This document shows positions 17,356 to 26,548 of a stretch of 64,000 nt of DNA, piece after piece (position 1 is the first letter of the stretch; every line of letters starts with the position of its first letter). Position numbers and translations under genes: made by a program. Source of the stretch: UBA6136 sp044351045 (GTDB taxonomy: Bacteria > Pseudomonadota > Gammaproteobacteria > Methylococcales > Methylococcaceae). The notes under the pieces are model-generated. The model saw nothing but the letters and a program-made list of their open reading frames with translations, was not told where the DNA came from and searched no databases. The stretch lies in assembly GCA_044351045.1 (NCBI GenBank), contig JBILGM010000005.1, positions 1 to 64,000 of the forward strand, given 5' to 3'.

Positions 17356-18108
17356 TCAAGAAGGTGGCGCCTGGATGCAACCCGCACTTGATGAGGTGAG
17401 ATTCCACAGGCATTTGCCTCCGCTTGCCTTGTCGATTTCGTCGAGTCGATGCTGATGGGCGAGGATTTCCTTCTCGGTGCAGCGAACCACCCGGAGTTGA
17501 GGCCTTGAGCTGGGCAACACGGGACCGCTTTGTGCTATCCCTCCGTCGGTGCTATTCAGTGAAGATTCTTCCAGCTCAAGCATAAGGGTGGTCTGGCCAC
17601 CGGTCATGGAGAGGTAAACTTCCGCCAGGATCTCGGCGTCAAGCAGGGCTCCGTGCAGGTTTCGGTGCTTGTTGTCGATGCCGTAGCGTTTGCAGAGTGC
17701 GTCCAGGCTGTTGCGCTGCCCCGGGTGTTTTTTGCGGGCCATTAGCAAGGTGTCCAGTATCTCGCAGTAATCCGCTACGGTCTTGAAGTCTCCCAGGAGT
17801 TTCAGTTCGTGGTTGAGGAAGCTCACGTCGAAAGGCGCGTTGTGGATAACCAGTTCCGCTCCATCGATGAAACATAGAAAATCCTGCGCAATATCGTTGA
17901 AGTGGGGTTTGTCGGCCAGAAAGGCTGTGCTCAACCCGTGAACCTCGACGGCCCCGGCATCCACCTCCCGTTCCGGATTGAGGTAAACGTGAAAACGATT
18001 ACCGGTGAGTTTGCGATCGAGCAGTTCGATGCAGCCGATTTCGATGATGCGATGGCCCAAAGTCGGGTCCAAGCCAGTGGTTTCGGTATCCAGAATGAGT
18101 TGCCGCAT
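17356..18108 (-). CDS. dnaQ: DNA polymerase III epsilon subunit (3'-5' proofreading exonuclease)
   Basis: DEDDh exonuclease that proofreads replication as part of the Pol III core. Exo I is LDTETTGLD near residue 5, Exo II is NAPFDVSFLNHEL near residue 100, and Exo III is HGALLDAEILAEVY near residue 155 with the general-base histidine. The C-terminal tail (about residues 185-250) would bind the polymerase subunit. It begins 2 bases after rnhA, giving the order methyltransferase-rnhA-dnaQ known from E. coli (yafS-rnhA-dnaQ), although there rnhA and dnaQ are divergent. Confidence 0.95.
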   Translation of the reverse strand: MRQLILDTETTGLDPTLGHRIIEIGCIELLDRKLTGNRFHVYLNPEREVDAGAVEVHGLSTAFLADKPHFNDIAQDFLCFIDGAELVIHNAPFDVSFLNHELKLLGDFKTVADYCEILDTLLMARKKHPGQRNSLDALCKRYGIDNKHRNLHGALLDAEILAEVYLSMTGGQTTLMLELEESSLNSTDGGIAQSGPVLPSSRPQLRVVRCTEKEILAHQHRLDEIDKASGGKCLWNLTSSSAGCIQAPPS

Positions 18109-18110
18109 GG

Positions 18111-18566
18111 TTATCTTTTTGGGGTGGAAGCCAGCATTTCATCGATACCGTAGTTCGCCAGTTGATCGGCCCGTTCATTTTCGGGGTGACCGGCATGTCC
18201 TTTTACCCAGCACCACTCCACGGTATGCGGCGACTGAGCGGCCACTAAATGCCTCCAGAGGTCAGCGTTCTTCACCGGCGCATTGCTAGCTGTACGCCAG
18301 CCCTTGCGAACCCAATTGGGCAGCCATTCGGAAATTCCCTTCATCACGTAAATGGAGTCGGTGGTCACCACGGCCATACAGGGACGTTTGAGCGCCTCAA
18401 GGGCATTAATGGTAGCCAGTAACTCCATACGGTTATTAGTGGTGTCAGGATCGCTCCCATAAAGTTCAAGCTCCCGGTCTTTGTAGCGGAGCAGCGCGCC
18501 CCAACCACCGGGCCCTGGATTGCCGCGACAGGCGCCGTCCGTGAATATCTGCACGGATTCTGTCAT
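18111..18566 (-). CDS. rnhA: Ribonuclease HI
   Basis: Cleaves RNA in RNA/DNA hybrids. The four acidic active-site residues are visible in FTDGACRGNPGPGGWGALL, NNRMELLATINAL, TTDSIYVMKGI and ERADQLANYG. I chose ATG at 18566, which overlaps the methyltransferase stop in an ATGA arrangement and gives 151 residues. Upstream in-frame codons would add 24 residues read from inside the neighbouring gene. Confidence 0.96.
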   Translation of the reverse strand: MTESVQIFTDGACRGNPGPGGWGALLRYKDRELELYGSDPDTTNNRMELLATINALEALKRPCMAVVTTDSIYVMKGISEWLPNWVRKGWRTASNAPVKNADLWRHLVAAQSPHTVEWCWVKGHAGHPENERADQLANYGIDEMLASTPKR

Positions 18567-19306
18567 TTCAGCTGCCGTCGTGAAGGTTCCGGTGTTTCCA
18601 TCAGCGGACCCCTGACGAGTTGTGAGAAACGGGACCATTCGGGTTCGATAGGGATCAGGGTGTAGTTGCGCTTAATGGCCTTGATGGCATAAGCCAGAGA
18701 TAGCTCTGACCTGAGCGACTGCCAGCGGTTTTCGGGGTTTTGCTGGCCCATGATGCGGAAGTTGACCAGTGACGGATCCATCTCGGCATCAAACTTAATC
18801 AGGCTTAGCCAGTCCAGCAAGTGATGCCCTGAGACCAGACGGGCTCTCCAGAAGGATCTGTTGTCATGCCACTGCAATAGCCGTCTTGGACTCCACGGAT
18901 TGAGTCCAAGTATCAGGAGCCTCCCCTCGGGTTTCAGTACCCGTTCTACTTCGCGTAGGACCTGATGCCGGTCTGGAACGAATTCGAGCACATGAGGCAA
19001 TACCACGGTATCAATGCTTTCCGTGCCAAAGGGCAGGGCCCCGGCGTTGGCCTGAACGAAAGTTGGGAAGCTGCGCGGCCCCTTTTTGTCGACGAGAACG
19101 TAATCACCAATGAAATCGGAGTCTATGTACCGGCTTTCAGATCCGAGTCGGCCAATCTGCAGGGTCTTTTGCCGGTAAGCGAGTTTCAGATTTGACTTCA
19201 GGTACGATGATTCAACCGCTTGCAGCGATTGTCCCATACTTGCCACGTGATACCATTTTAGAAAATCATGTCGCAAAAATGGGTCGGCTGGTCGTCTGGT
19301 TTTCAT
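18563..19306 (-). CDS. Class I SAM-dependent methyltransferase (YafS-like)
   Basis: 247 residues. The N-terminal WYHVASMGQSLQAVESSYL resembles YafS-type proteins. The methyltransferase core follows, with LQIGRLG (motif I, degenerate Gly pattern), NAGALPFGTESID, VVLPHVLEF and LREVERVLKPEGRLLILGLNPWS. The substrate is unknown. It overlaps rnhA by 4 bases. The divergent mltD gene starts 66 bp away; in E. coli this neighbourhood also holds gloB, which is missing here. Confidence 0.88.
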   Translation of the reverse strand: MKTRRPADPFLRHDFLKWYHVASMGQSLQAVESSYLKSNLKLAYRQKTLQIGRLGSESRYIDSDFIGDYVLVDKKGPRSFPTFVQANAGALPFGTESIDTVVLPHVLEFVPDRHQVLREVERVLKPEGRLLILGLNPWSPRRLLQWHDNRSFWRARLVSGHHLLDWLSLIKFDAEMDPSLVNFRIMGQQNPENRWQSLRSELSLAYAIKAIKRNYTLIPIEPEWSRFSQLVRGPLMETPEPSRRQLK

Positions 19307-19371
19307 AAATCACTCGCCAACGCCAGGGCGGAACCGGCGGACATCCACAAGATTGTGAGGACAAAAAGCTG

Positions 19372-21024
19372 ATGCAAGCGCAAAAATCCCTAGCAAGATG
19401 GGTTTGCTGTATTTCAATCGTCGTATCGATGATCGCGGGTTGTTCAAAGCACGAAGTCAAGAAGGGAGGAACTATACCCGATAGCACCCAAGCCCAGTCA
19501 ACGGCGACTGCGCCAATCAAGAGGAAGTCTTCACGCGGTTCCAATTACGACACACTTTGGGATCGCCTTTTTGCTTTGTATGCCTTGCCCCCAGTGGATC
19601 ATCCGGATATTGATCGCGAGCTAAGCTGGTTCGCCAATCATCCGGCTTATCTAGAACGTGCGCAGAACCGTGCAGAGCCCTTTCTCTACTCGATAGTCAA
19701 GCTGGTCGAAAAGAAAAATGTTCCGGGCGAAATCGCTTTGTTGCCGATCGTCGAGAGCGCCTTTCAGCCAAATGTCGTTTCTCCTGCCAAGGCAGCCGGA
19801 ATTTGGCAGTTCATCCCCTCGACGGGGACCAATTACGGCTTGAAGCGCAACCATTCTTACGATGGTCGTCGTGATGTCTACGCATCAACGAAGGCAGCCA
19901 TCAAGTATCTGAAAAAACTGCATGGTGACTTTGGTGACTGGCTGCTGGCAATTGCGGCCTACAACTGCGGCGAAGGTGCCGTGGGCCGGGCTATCAAACG
20001 CAACCAAGCAGCTGGGTTGCCGACTGATTTCTGGTCTCTGAATCTGCCCCAGGAAACTCGTGCCTATGTTCCAAAGTTGCTGGCGGTATCAAGACTGTTT
20101 GCGGACGCGGAAAAGTACGGCATCAGTCTGAAGGACTTGCCCAATATGGCGAAGTACAAGCCGGTTAAGGTCAGTAACCATCTCGATCTTGCTTTGGCAG
20201 CCGATGTTGCGGGGATCTCCCTGGACAAGCTATACGAGTTGAATCCAGGATTTAAGGGTCAGTTCGCTGATCTGGATGGAAGCTATCACCTGTACATTCC
20301 AGCCGAGAAGAAAGCTGCAGACTTTCGTCAGGAAGTGGAACGTTTATCAATACAGAGCCGCTCTTATCAGAGACCTTTTGCTGAATCCATGCCAGTCGAA
20401 CCGGGCGCTTTTCAAACATTCAGGCGAGAATTTCAACGCAACCCACCGCCACCTCCCTCCAGATCAATGGGACGTTTCGTTCCGATGTCGGCAGCTCCGG
20501 ATGCAAGTGAACAGCCGGTGGAAAGGGCTCGTCCGTTGCGGAGGAGTCAGGAAGTTGCGACAACGCCGGCGCCTCAGCCGGTGGCGTCTCGATCACCTGC
20601 GGCGCCGCAAAAGCGGACACCGCCGAATCCCGAGCCCGCGAAGTCAAAAAAAGGATCTTCAGAAGGCATGCAGGCCAGTACTGCCATTCAGAAAGTTCCC
20701 GTCGCCCCTGTGAAAAAATCCTCAGTCTATTCCGTTGAAAAGGGGGAGACTCTTTATGCGGTTGCTAGAAAATACTCCGTGGATGTCGCTCAGCTGGCAA
20801 AAATGAACAACATAGCCATGACAACTCAGGTACAGGCTGGACAAAAATTGGTGGTAACGGATGGGCAGGCCAGCAAAAAGTCATCTGGCGCCGGCATGAC
20901 AAACAAGATTAGCGTGACGAACCCGGTCCCGGCGAAGCCTGCGAGCAGCAAGGCAAAATCGCAAAAGTCGGGTTCAAAGGCGGGATCTGCGGGCACTGCC
21001 AAGGTATCTGTTTCCGCCCGTTGA
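19372..21024 (+). CDS. mltD: Membrane-bound lytic murein transglycosylase D
   Basis: Lipoprotein (lipobox MIAGC) that cleaves peptidoglycan glycan strands. The SLT domain (about residues 110-230) contains the catalytic glutamate in PIVESAFQP, followed by AAGIWQFIPSTG and AAYNCGEGAVGRAI. A degenerate LysM-like segment lies near 265-320. A Pro/Ala/Lys-rich linker leads to a clear LysM near 448-495 (YSVEKGETLYAVARKYSVD), then a basic low-complexity tail. GAGGA lies 9 bases before the ATG. Confidence 0.94.
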   Translation: MQAQKSLARWVCCISIVVSMIAGCSKHEVKKGGTIPDSTQAQSTATAPIKRKSSRGSNYDTLWDRLFALYALPPVDHPDIDRELSWFANHPAYLERAQNRAEPFLYSIVKLVEKKNVPGEIALLPIVESAFQPNVVSPAKAAGIWQFIPSTGTNYGLKRNHSYDGRRDVYASTKAAIKYLKKLHGDFGDWLLAIAAYNCGEGAVGRAIKRNQAAGLPTDFWSLNLPQETRAYVPKLLAVSRLFADAEKYGISLKDLPNMAKYKPVKVSNHLDLALAADVAGISLDKLYELNPGFKGQFADLDGSYHLYIPAEKKAADFRQEVERLSIQSRSYQRPFAESMPVEPGAFQTFRREFQRNPPPPPSRSMGRFVPMSAAPDASEQPVERARPLRRSQEVATTPAPQPVASRSPAAPQKRTPPNPEPAKSKKGSSEGMQASTAIQKVPVAPVKKSSVYSVEKGETLYAVARKYSVDVAQLAKMNNIAMTTQVQAGQKLVVTDGQASKKSSGAGMTNKISVTNPVPAKPASSKAKSQKSGSKAGSAGTAKVSVSAR

Positions 21025-21136
21025 TTGGTTTCAGCAGACACTCGAACATTCAGTTGCCTTCTATTCCAAGTTATCGGATTCCCCGGCAACTCTGCTGCTA
21101 ACTACTTTTTGAATTATTTTCCAAACCCATGACCTT

Positions 21137-21499
21137 ATGAATGCCGATAATCTGGTAAAGCTTGTTGTAAACACTCTGGATGATGGTAAAGGACGGGACA
21201 TTACCGTAGTGGATGTGCGAGGCAAAACCAGCATCACCGATTTCATGGTGGTCGCTAGTGGTAACTCTGAGAGGCATGTGAAATCACTGGCAGGGCATGT
21301 GGCCGAGGAGGCCAAGAAGAATGAAGCTCAACCAATCGGGGTTGAGGGGGAGGATGTCGGCGAATGGGTCTTGGTCGATCTTGGCGAAGTCATCGTGCAC
21401 GTGATGAAACCGCAAATCAGGGACTTCTATCAACTGGAAAAACTTTGGCGCGGCGAAACCGGCCCGGCGGATACGCTAACTCCCGTCCTGGTCCATTGA
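21137..21499 (+). CDS. rsfS: Ribosomal silencing factor RsfS
   Basis: 120 residues of the RsfS/YbeB/iojap family, which binds ribosomal protein L14 on the 50S subunit and blocks subunit joining under starvation. Typical motifs: DDGKGRDITVVDVRGKTSITDFMVVASGNSERHVKSLA, GVEGEDVGEWVLVDLGEVIVHVM and FYQLEKLW. The usual partners nadD and rlmH are not adjacent. A decayed RCK-domain gene follows. Confidence 0.96.
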   Translation: MNADNLVKLVVNTLDDGKGRDITVVDVRGKTSITDFMVVASGNSERHVKSLAGHVAEEAKKNEAQPIGVEGEDVGEWVLVDLGEVIVHVMKPQIRDFYQLEKLWRGETGPADTLTPVLVH

Positions 21500-21509
21500 G
21501 TCTTGGAAG

Positions 21510-21951
21510 TCAAGGAAGGGTTATTCCAGAGTCATATAGACCAAGCAGTCCCGGGTAATACTTCTATCTGCCGGTGTTCTTAACCCCGAGGTCTTGATTC
21601 TCAAGAGGACGGTGGAATTACAGTGTGCCGCGATGGCCTCGCGCCGGAGCCAATCGTGCCATCCGTCTCTATGCCATTGGCGGCAGGCGACTAGCGCATG
21701 CGACCTTGAGCCCCATGGTTGGATTTTTTCGACACGGTCATTTTCTTGGGGGACGAGAGCATCAACCTCGAGGATATTCAGCTCCTGAGCAGCCCTGCGA
21801 TGCTGGAAAATCGATTGGTGGATTGCGATGGCATGATCAGAGTGGAGCCAATATTCTGGTCATTCTTCAAGGGCATCAGGTCACGTTGAATCCTTCGCCG
21901 GATTTATTGCTGGCGGCTGGCGATCAAGTTTTGGCGGTGGCAACGTCTTAG
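21510..21951 (+). pseudogene. Decayed RCK (TrkA_N/TrkA_C) potassium-channel regulatory domain
   Basis: No single frame is open, but three frames read in sequence rebuild an RCK domain. They are GVLNPEVLILKR (frame of about 21573), AGANRAIRLYAIGGRRLAHATLSPM (from about 21643), FFDTVIFLGDESINLEDIQLLSSPAML (from about 21726) and GKSIGGLRWHDQSGANILVI ending LLLAAGDQVLAVATS. The pieces fit the pattern of MthK/Kch-type channels, where a conserved AIGGRRxA is followed by a TrkA_C domain. At least two or three frameshifts separate them. The 5' part, including any pore, is missing. The call rests on pattern recognition. Confidence 0.7.
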
Positions 21952-21999
21952 CAACTGGGGACTCTGGCTAGTTTGCTTGCCGTACCGGCTTGAATGCCG

Positions 22000-22392
22000 T
22001 CATTTACCCTCGGTCGGTTTTTCGGCAAATCGATGGTCGGCGACCGGTTTTCCGCCAATCAGGTGTTCCTGAATGATCCGTTCCAGCACCTCGGGTGAGC
22101 AGGAGTGGTACCAGACACCCTCCGGATAGACCACGCAGATGGGCCCGTTCAGGCAAACCCTTAGACAGTTGGCTTTGGTCCGTGCGATCGTGCCTTGGCG
22201 TGCTAGGCCCAGTTCATCGAGACGTTTCTTCAGATAGTTCCAGGATTCAAGCCCTGCTTCAAGGCTTGAGCATTTGGGTTTTGATTGGTCGGCACAGAGG
22301 AAAATATGGCGCTCGATATCCTCGAGATGAAGCGCTCGGGCTACCTTATGTAAATCATCCAGCGAGTTGTGATCAGTCATGGCAAAGGTCAT
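22000..22392 (-). CDS. Thioredoxin-like [2Fe-2S] ferredoxin
   Basis: 130 residues resembling the NuoE-type thioredoxin-fold [2Fe-2S] ferredoxins. Cysteines occur in FLCADQSKPKCSS and in NCLRVCLNGP, followed by VYPEGVWYHSCSPEVLERII, a typical C-terminal pattern. The role is probably electron transfer to an unknown partner. In-frame ATGs at residues 1 and 5 (MTFAMTD) are both possible starts; neither has a strong ribosome-binding site. It is divergent from prfC. Confidence 0.85.
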   Translation of the reverse strand: MTFAMTDHNSLDDLHKVARALHLEDIERHIFLCADQSKPKCSSLEAGLESWNYLKKRLDELGLARQGTIARTKANCLRVCLNGPICVVYPEGVWYHSCSPEVLERIIQEHLIGGKPVADHRFAEKPTEGK

Positions 22393-22455
22393 GCATCATA
22401 GGTTGGGAGATGTCCAGCGACTGCCTGGGGGGCGGGGATCTGCCGGAGGTCGCGA

Positions 22456-22461
22456 TATAAT
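22456..22461 (+). promoter_or_regulatory. Candidate -10 element for prfC
   Basis: TATAAT 24 bases upstream of the prfC ATG in the divergent spacer. The matching -35 position is GC-rich and poor, so the call is tentative. Confidence 0.3.
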
Positions 22462-22484
22462 CTTGCCTTTTTGCGCCTCATTCA

Positions 22485-24065
22485 ATGACTGATTTATCTG
22501 CGGAACTCGAGCGGCGACGAACTTTCGCCATCATCTCCCACCCTGACGCCGGCAAAACTACGCTGACTGAAAAACTGTTGCTGTTCGGGGGTGCCATCCA
22601 GCTGGCGGGTTCCGTTAAGGGTCGCAAAGCCGCGCGTCATGCCACTTCCGACTGGATGGAAATGGAAAAGCAGCGCGGAATCTCCGTGACCACGTCCGTG
22701 ATGCAGTTCGAGCATCGCGAGCGTATCTTCAACCTGCTGGATACCCCGGGCCACGAGGACTTTTCCGAGGACACCTATCGCACACTGACGGCCGTTGACT
22801 CCGCACTTATGGTGATCGATAGCGCCAAGGGCGTCGAAGAGCGGACGATCAAGCTCATGGAAGTCTGCCGCTTGCGCGATACGCCCATCCTGACTTTCGT
22901 CAACAAGCTCGATCGCGAGGGCCGGGAGCCCATCGAGCTGCTGGATGAAATCGAGCGCATTCTGAACATCCAGTGCGCCCCGATGACGTGGCCGATCGGC
23001 ATGGGCAAGCGGTTCAAGGGCGTTTATCACCTCTACCGCAATGCGGTGCAGCTGTTCAGCCCGTCACATGGTGACCGCATCATCGAAGGCGAAATGATCG
23101 AAGGGCTGGACAATCCCCGCCTGAATGACATCCTCGGGGATCAGGCTGACGAATTACGAATGGAGATCGAGTTGGTACAGGGCGCCAGCCATACCTTCGA
23201 TCATGCCGCTTACCTGGCCGGTAAACAGACCCCGGTATTTTTCGGTTCGGGCATCAACAATTTCGGGGTCGTAGAGCTGCTGGATGCCTTCGCCGAATAC
23301 GCGCCGGGTCCCCAGGCGCGTCAGGCACGGGAGCGCAGCGTCGAGGCAGGGGAGGAGAAATTCACCGGCTTCGTTTTCAAGATCCAGGCTAATATGGACC
23401 CGGCTCATCGCGACCGAATTGCGTTTCTGCGAATCTGCTCAGGTAAATACACCAAGGGCCTGAAGATGCTCCACGTTCGCACCGGCAAACAAGTGCAGAT
23501 CGCCAACGCGATCACCTTCCAGGCGGATAGCCGGGTCAATGTTGAGGATGCCTTTCCCGGGGACATCATCGGCCTGCATAACCATGGCACGATTCAGGTG
23601 GGCGATACCTTCACGCAGGGCGAAACCCTGAAATACGAGGGTGTTCCCTACTTTGCCCCGGAACTCTTCCGGCGAGTGGTGCTGAAGGATCCCTTGCGAG
23701 GCAAGGCCTTGCAGAAAGGTTTGCAACAGTTGACAGAGGAGGGGGCGACCCAGTTGTTCAAACCGCTTAAAAATAATGATTTGGTGTTGGGTGCCGTCGG
23801 CGTACTGCAGTTCGATGTGACTGCTTTCCGGCTGAAGTCCGAATACAATGTCGAATGTGTCTATGACGCTGTGCCGATCACCACCGCAAGGTGGGTCACC
23901 AGTGATGACCCGAAGAAATTGGAAGATTTCAAGCGGAAGGTATTCGATAGTCTCGCGGAGGATGGCAGCGGTTATCTGGTGTATCTGGCCACCAGTCGTG
24001 TCAATCTCGCCCTGACTCAGGAACGGTGGCCAGATATCCGGTTCAGCGCTACGCGGGAGCTGTAG
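22485..24065 (+). CDS. prfC: Peptide chain release factor 3
   Basis: Translational GTPase that recycles RF1/RF2 after termination. G motifs: ISHPDAGKTTLTEKLL (G1), a switch region with EKQRGISVTTSVMQF (G2), DTPGHEDFSEDTYRTL (G3) and TFVNKLDREGREP (G4). The 526 residues match E. coli RF3. It is followed by a hairpin terminator shared with the convergent psiF-like gene. Confidence 0.97.
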   Translation: MTDLSAELERRRTFAIISHPDAGKTTLTEKLLLFGGAIQLAGSVKGRKAARHATSDWMEMEKQRGISVTTSVMQFEHRERIFNLLDTPGHEDFSEDTYRTLTAVDSALMVIDSAKGVEERTIKLMEVCRLRDTPILTFVNKLDREGREPIELLDEIERILNIQCAPMTWPIGMGKRFKGVYHLYRNAVQLFSPSHGDRIIEGEMIEGLDNPRLNDILGDQADELRMEIELVQGASHTFDHAAYLAGKQTPVFFGSGINNFGVVELLDAFAEYAPGPQARQARERSVEAGEEKFTGFVFKIQANMDPAHRDRIAFLRICSGKYTKGLKMLHVRTGKQVQIANAITFQADSRVNVEDAFPGDIIGLHNHGTIQVGDTFTQGETLKYEGVPYFAPELFRRVVLKDPLRGKALQKGLQQLTEEGATQLFKPLKNNDLVLGAVGVLQFDVTAFRLKSEYNVECVYDAVPITTARWVTSDDPKKLEDFKRKVFDSLAEDGSGYLVYLATSRVNLALTQERWPDIRFSATREL

Positions 24066-24070
24066 ATAAA

Positions 24071-24106
24071 ATGAGGCCCAGCCTGCTTTGCGGGCCGGGC
24101 CTCATC
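24071..24106. terminator. Bidirectional terminator between prfC and the PsiF-like gene
   Basis: ATGAGGCCC ... GGGCCTCAT with inner GC-rich pairing around CTTT. It lies between convergent genes, 6 bases after the prfC stop. Confidence 0.75.
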
Positions 24107-24140
24107 TTGGTTGTTTGGTCGATAGACACAGCTCGGGCCA

Positions 24141-24581
24141 TCAAGGGTTTGCCGGAGCGGCCGGCGTTGCGGGTACGGCGGATGTCCCTGGGACCGCTAC
24201 TGCAGGTGCCGCTGGGGCCACTGCGGGAGCGGCCTTGGTGGGTGAAGCTGCCGCAGCGGGTGCAGGGCCTGCCGTTGTGCCACCTGAAAGACACTCGCTC
24301 ATGAATTTCTTCCGATCCGCGCCTTTCATGCCCTTGGCGTCGGCGTTGCAGGTCTTCATCTTCTCCTGCTGAGGGGAGGCCGTCGTACTGGCAGCGTCGG
24401 TTGCTGGAGCCTTGGCGGAAAGGCATTCCTTCATGAAGCTTTTCCGTTCGGGACCTTTCAAGGATTTGGTTTTCGCATCGGCATTACAAGTTTTCATTTT
24501 TTCCTGTTGAGCCGTCAGCGCAAAGCTGGGGCCAGCCGTGAGAGCCATGACGGAAGCGATCAGGATCAGTGTCTTTTTCAT
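24141..24581 (-). CDS. PsiF-repeat periplasmic protein
   Basis: 146 residues: signal peptide (LIASVMALTAGPSFA), then two PsiF repeats (about 24-57 and 70-101). Each repeat has QQEKMKTCNADAK, a G-x-(E/D)-R-K core and a terminal (K/S)ECL. A low-complexity Ala/Pro tail follows from about residue 104 to the end. AAGGAG lies 7 bases before the ATG. PsiF is a phosphate-starvation-inducible protein of unknown function in enterobacteria. The paired cysteines in each repeat suggest disulfides. No phosphate-box-like site was identified. Confidence 0.9.
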   Translation of the reverse strand: MKKTLILIASVMALTAGPSFALTAQQEKMKTCNADAKTKSLKGPERKSFMKECLSAKAPATDAASTTASPQQEKMKTCNADAKGMKGADRKKFMSECLSGGTTAGPAPAAAASPTKAAPAVAPAAPAVAVPGTSAVPATPAAPANP

Positions 24582-24988
24582 GGATGAGCTCCTTGTGATT
24601 TTTAATGATCAAGCTTGCCGCAGACTTAGCGCTTAACGTTATTAAGTCAAGTGGACTAATCTCGGCATCCTCAGTCTAGCAATACTCGATGGGGTTTGGT
24701 GCTTGACGTTTAGTATTGGTTCAAGCTTCCTACATGGGCTCTGCCTCGTTCGTTTTCTGGGCTAAGTTCGGGCATGATCATGCATGTCGCCGTTTTCGCT
24801 GCTCTCATGCCTATCTGCGCTTACCTGGTTTTTTGGTAGGTTTGGTTTTTACCCTTCGAGGCTCAACACAGCCAAATCCGGGATCCCACTGTCGGGTAAA
24901 TGAGGTCGAGTTGACCATGGTACACAAACACCATAGGTTACTTTTTGTGGCATTCTCCTCGGTACATTAGTCGAGGCTTCCCCCACCC
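24582..24988. other. 407-bp divergent spacer between the psiF-like gene and yihY
   Basis: It must hold promoters for both flanking genes. On the plus strand TTGACC at about 24912, a 17-base gap and TAGGTT form a moderate sigma-70-like pair about 40 bases before the yihY start. An 84-residue frame (24716-24970) has no family features and is probably chance. Confidence 0.35.
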
Positions 24989-26308
24989 ATGCATCCATTA
25001 CTCCCCTTTTTTTCGGGTATCCTCACGATGCTCAAAATTTGGATTATGGCTACTTACCGTAGCATCCAAGCGGAAGGTCTCGACTATCGTGCGACCAGTC
25101 TTGCCTACACCACATTGCTGACAATCGTGCCCGGCTTGGCGCTGATTTTTTCATTGCTGAAGACATTTGGCGTGAACAGGCACCTCGAACCTTTTCTGCT
25201 GCAACTGCTTGAGCCGCTCGGCGATAAAGCCGCCATGCTGACCGACCAGATACTCGATTTTGTAGGGCGAATCAATGTCGGTGTTTTGGGCTTTGTAGGT
25301 CTTTTCACTCTGATTTATGTCTCCGTTTCAATGCTGAGCAAAATTGAAACGGCTTTCAATCATATCTGGCGAGTGACCGAATCCCGCAGTTTGTTGCGGA
25401 GGGCAGGGGACTACATCAGTGTCATCATGTTGGGTCCGCTGCTGATGTTTTCTGCAATGGGTCTGACCGCTTCGATACCCGGAGCACAAACACTACACAA
25501 GCTGGGAACCCATGAGCCCTTCGCAACCTTGTTTTTTCTCGGCGGAAAGCTTTTATCACTTCTGTTTGTGGTGGCCGCATTTAGCTTTGTCTACCTCTAC
25601 ATACCCAATACCCGCGTTCCTTGGCGTGCTGCCGTGTTTGGCGGAGTTATCGGGGGCTTGACTTGGAAGCTGGGTGGAGTGTTCTTTGCCCACTTTGTCG
25701 CGACTTCGGCGAGTTACCACGCGATTTACTCGGGGCTGGCCATTGTCATCCTATTTCTCATCTGGCTGGATCTTTCCTGGTTGATCCTGCTTCTGGGGGG
25801 GCAGGCGGCAATGTATTTTCAGCACCCTTATTTTCTCAAGGGGCATGAGGGTTTTCAGGAGTTAGGAAGTCGTATTCGCGAGGGCCTCGGTCTATCCCTG
25901 ATGACTCTGATTGCGCAGCGATTCATCAATAACCAGTCGCCCTGGTCGATTGATGCATTGGCCGAACATGCCTCCTTGCCCTGGGTGACGGTTCAGGAAG
26001 CGCTGGCCGTTCTGAGTCAGGGCGGTCTGATCGAAGAAACACATCGAGACGATGGGAGCTTCCTGCCCGCCAGGGATATCTCCGGCATCACCGTCACAGA
26101 GGTGCTGCAGGTCATGCGAGCTGGCAAGGAAAGGCAGGAGCATTTGCATGCCCAAGAGCGGTGTCTTTTGCCCGCAGTGGTCGCGGTAATGAACGAGTTG
26201 GAAAAGGATGTGCTAGATAGTCCATCGGCCAGCCTCTCGCTGCGCGAATTAGCGCTGAGATCCGACATGCCTCTGCGTTGTAGACGGGACTTGCCATCAG
26301 GGCAATGA
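24989..26308 (+). CDS. YihY/BrkB-family inner-membrane protein
   Basis: 439 residues. The six-helix YihY/virulence-factor BrkB domain covers about residues 20-285 (DYRATSLAYTTLLTIVPGLALIFSLL; YLYIPNTRVPWRAAVFGGVIGGLTW; YSGLAIVILFLIWLDLSWLILLLGGQ). A soluble C-terminal extension (about 300-439) has a winged-helix look (ALAEHASLPWVTVQEALAVL). E. coli YihY is shorter and lacks this part. These proteins were once misnamed RNase BN; the transport or cell-envelope role is unclear. A second possible start is ATG at 25028. A strong terminator follows. Confidence 0.9.
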   Translation: MHPLLPFFSGILTMLKIWIMATYRSIQAEGLDYRATSLAYTTLLTIVPGLALIFSLLKTFGVNRHLEPFLLQLLEPLGDKAAMLTDQILDFVGRINVGVLGFVGLFTLIYVSVSMLSKIETAFNHIWRVTESRSLLRRAGDYISVIMLGPLLMFSAMGLTASIPGAQTLHKLGTHEPFATLFFLGGKLLSLLFVVAAFSFVYLYIPNTRVPWRAAVFGGVIGGLTWKLGGVFFAHFVATSASYHAIYSGLAIVILFLIWLDLSWLILLLGGQAAMYFQHPYFLKGHEGFQELGSRIREGLGLSLMTLIAQRFINNQSPWSIDALAEHASLPWVTVQEALAVLSQGGLIEETHRDDGSFLPARDISGITVTEVLQVMRAGKERQEHLHAQERCLLPAVVAVMNELEKDVLDSPSASLSLRELALRSDMPLRCRRDLPSGQ

Positions 26309-26358
26309 ACTACCTCACTAGGGCCGTGTCTTAAAGTACGGTTCTTCTTCTCCTTTTT

Positions 26359-26387
26359 GACCCGCCTTCTTCGGCGGGTCTTTTTTT
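26359..26387 (+). terminator. Terminator after yihY
   Basis: GACCCGCC - TTCTTC - GGCGGGTC followed by seven T residues. Confidence 0.92.
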
Positions 26388-26448
26388 CAGGGAGAGGTAC
26401 TTTTCTTAAGGGTCATATGGTTCGGGATTGGGGACGGATGGGTTGCGG

Positions 26449-26477
26449 TTGCAAATAACCCAGTCTTTCTCTATAAG
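26449..26477 (+). promoter_or_regulatory. Sigma-70-like promoter of the cytochrome c peroxidase gene
   Basis: TTGCAA (-35), a 17-base spacer and TATAAG (-10), placed 71 bases before the start codon. Only one base of the -10 differs from consensus. Confidence 0.65.
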
Positions 26478-26548
26478 AATGGCGCAGAACGATCCCGAAT
26501 CGATGAGTATCACTTTAAAGCCAAGAACAAACTTAGGAGGATAGTTGC

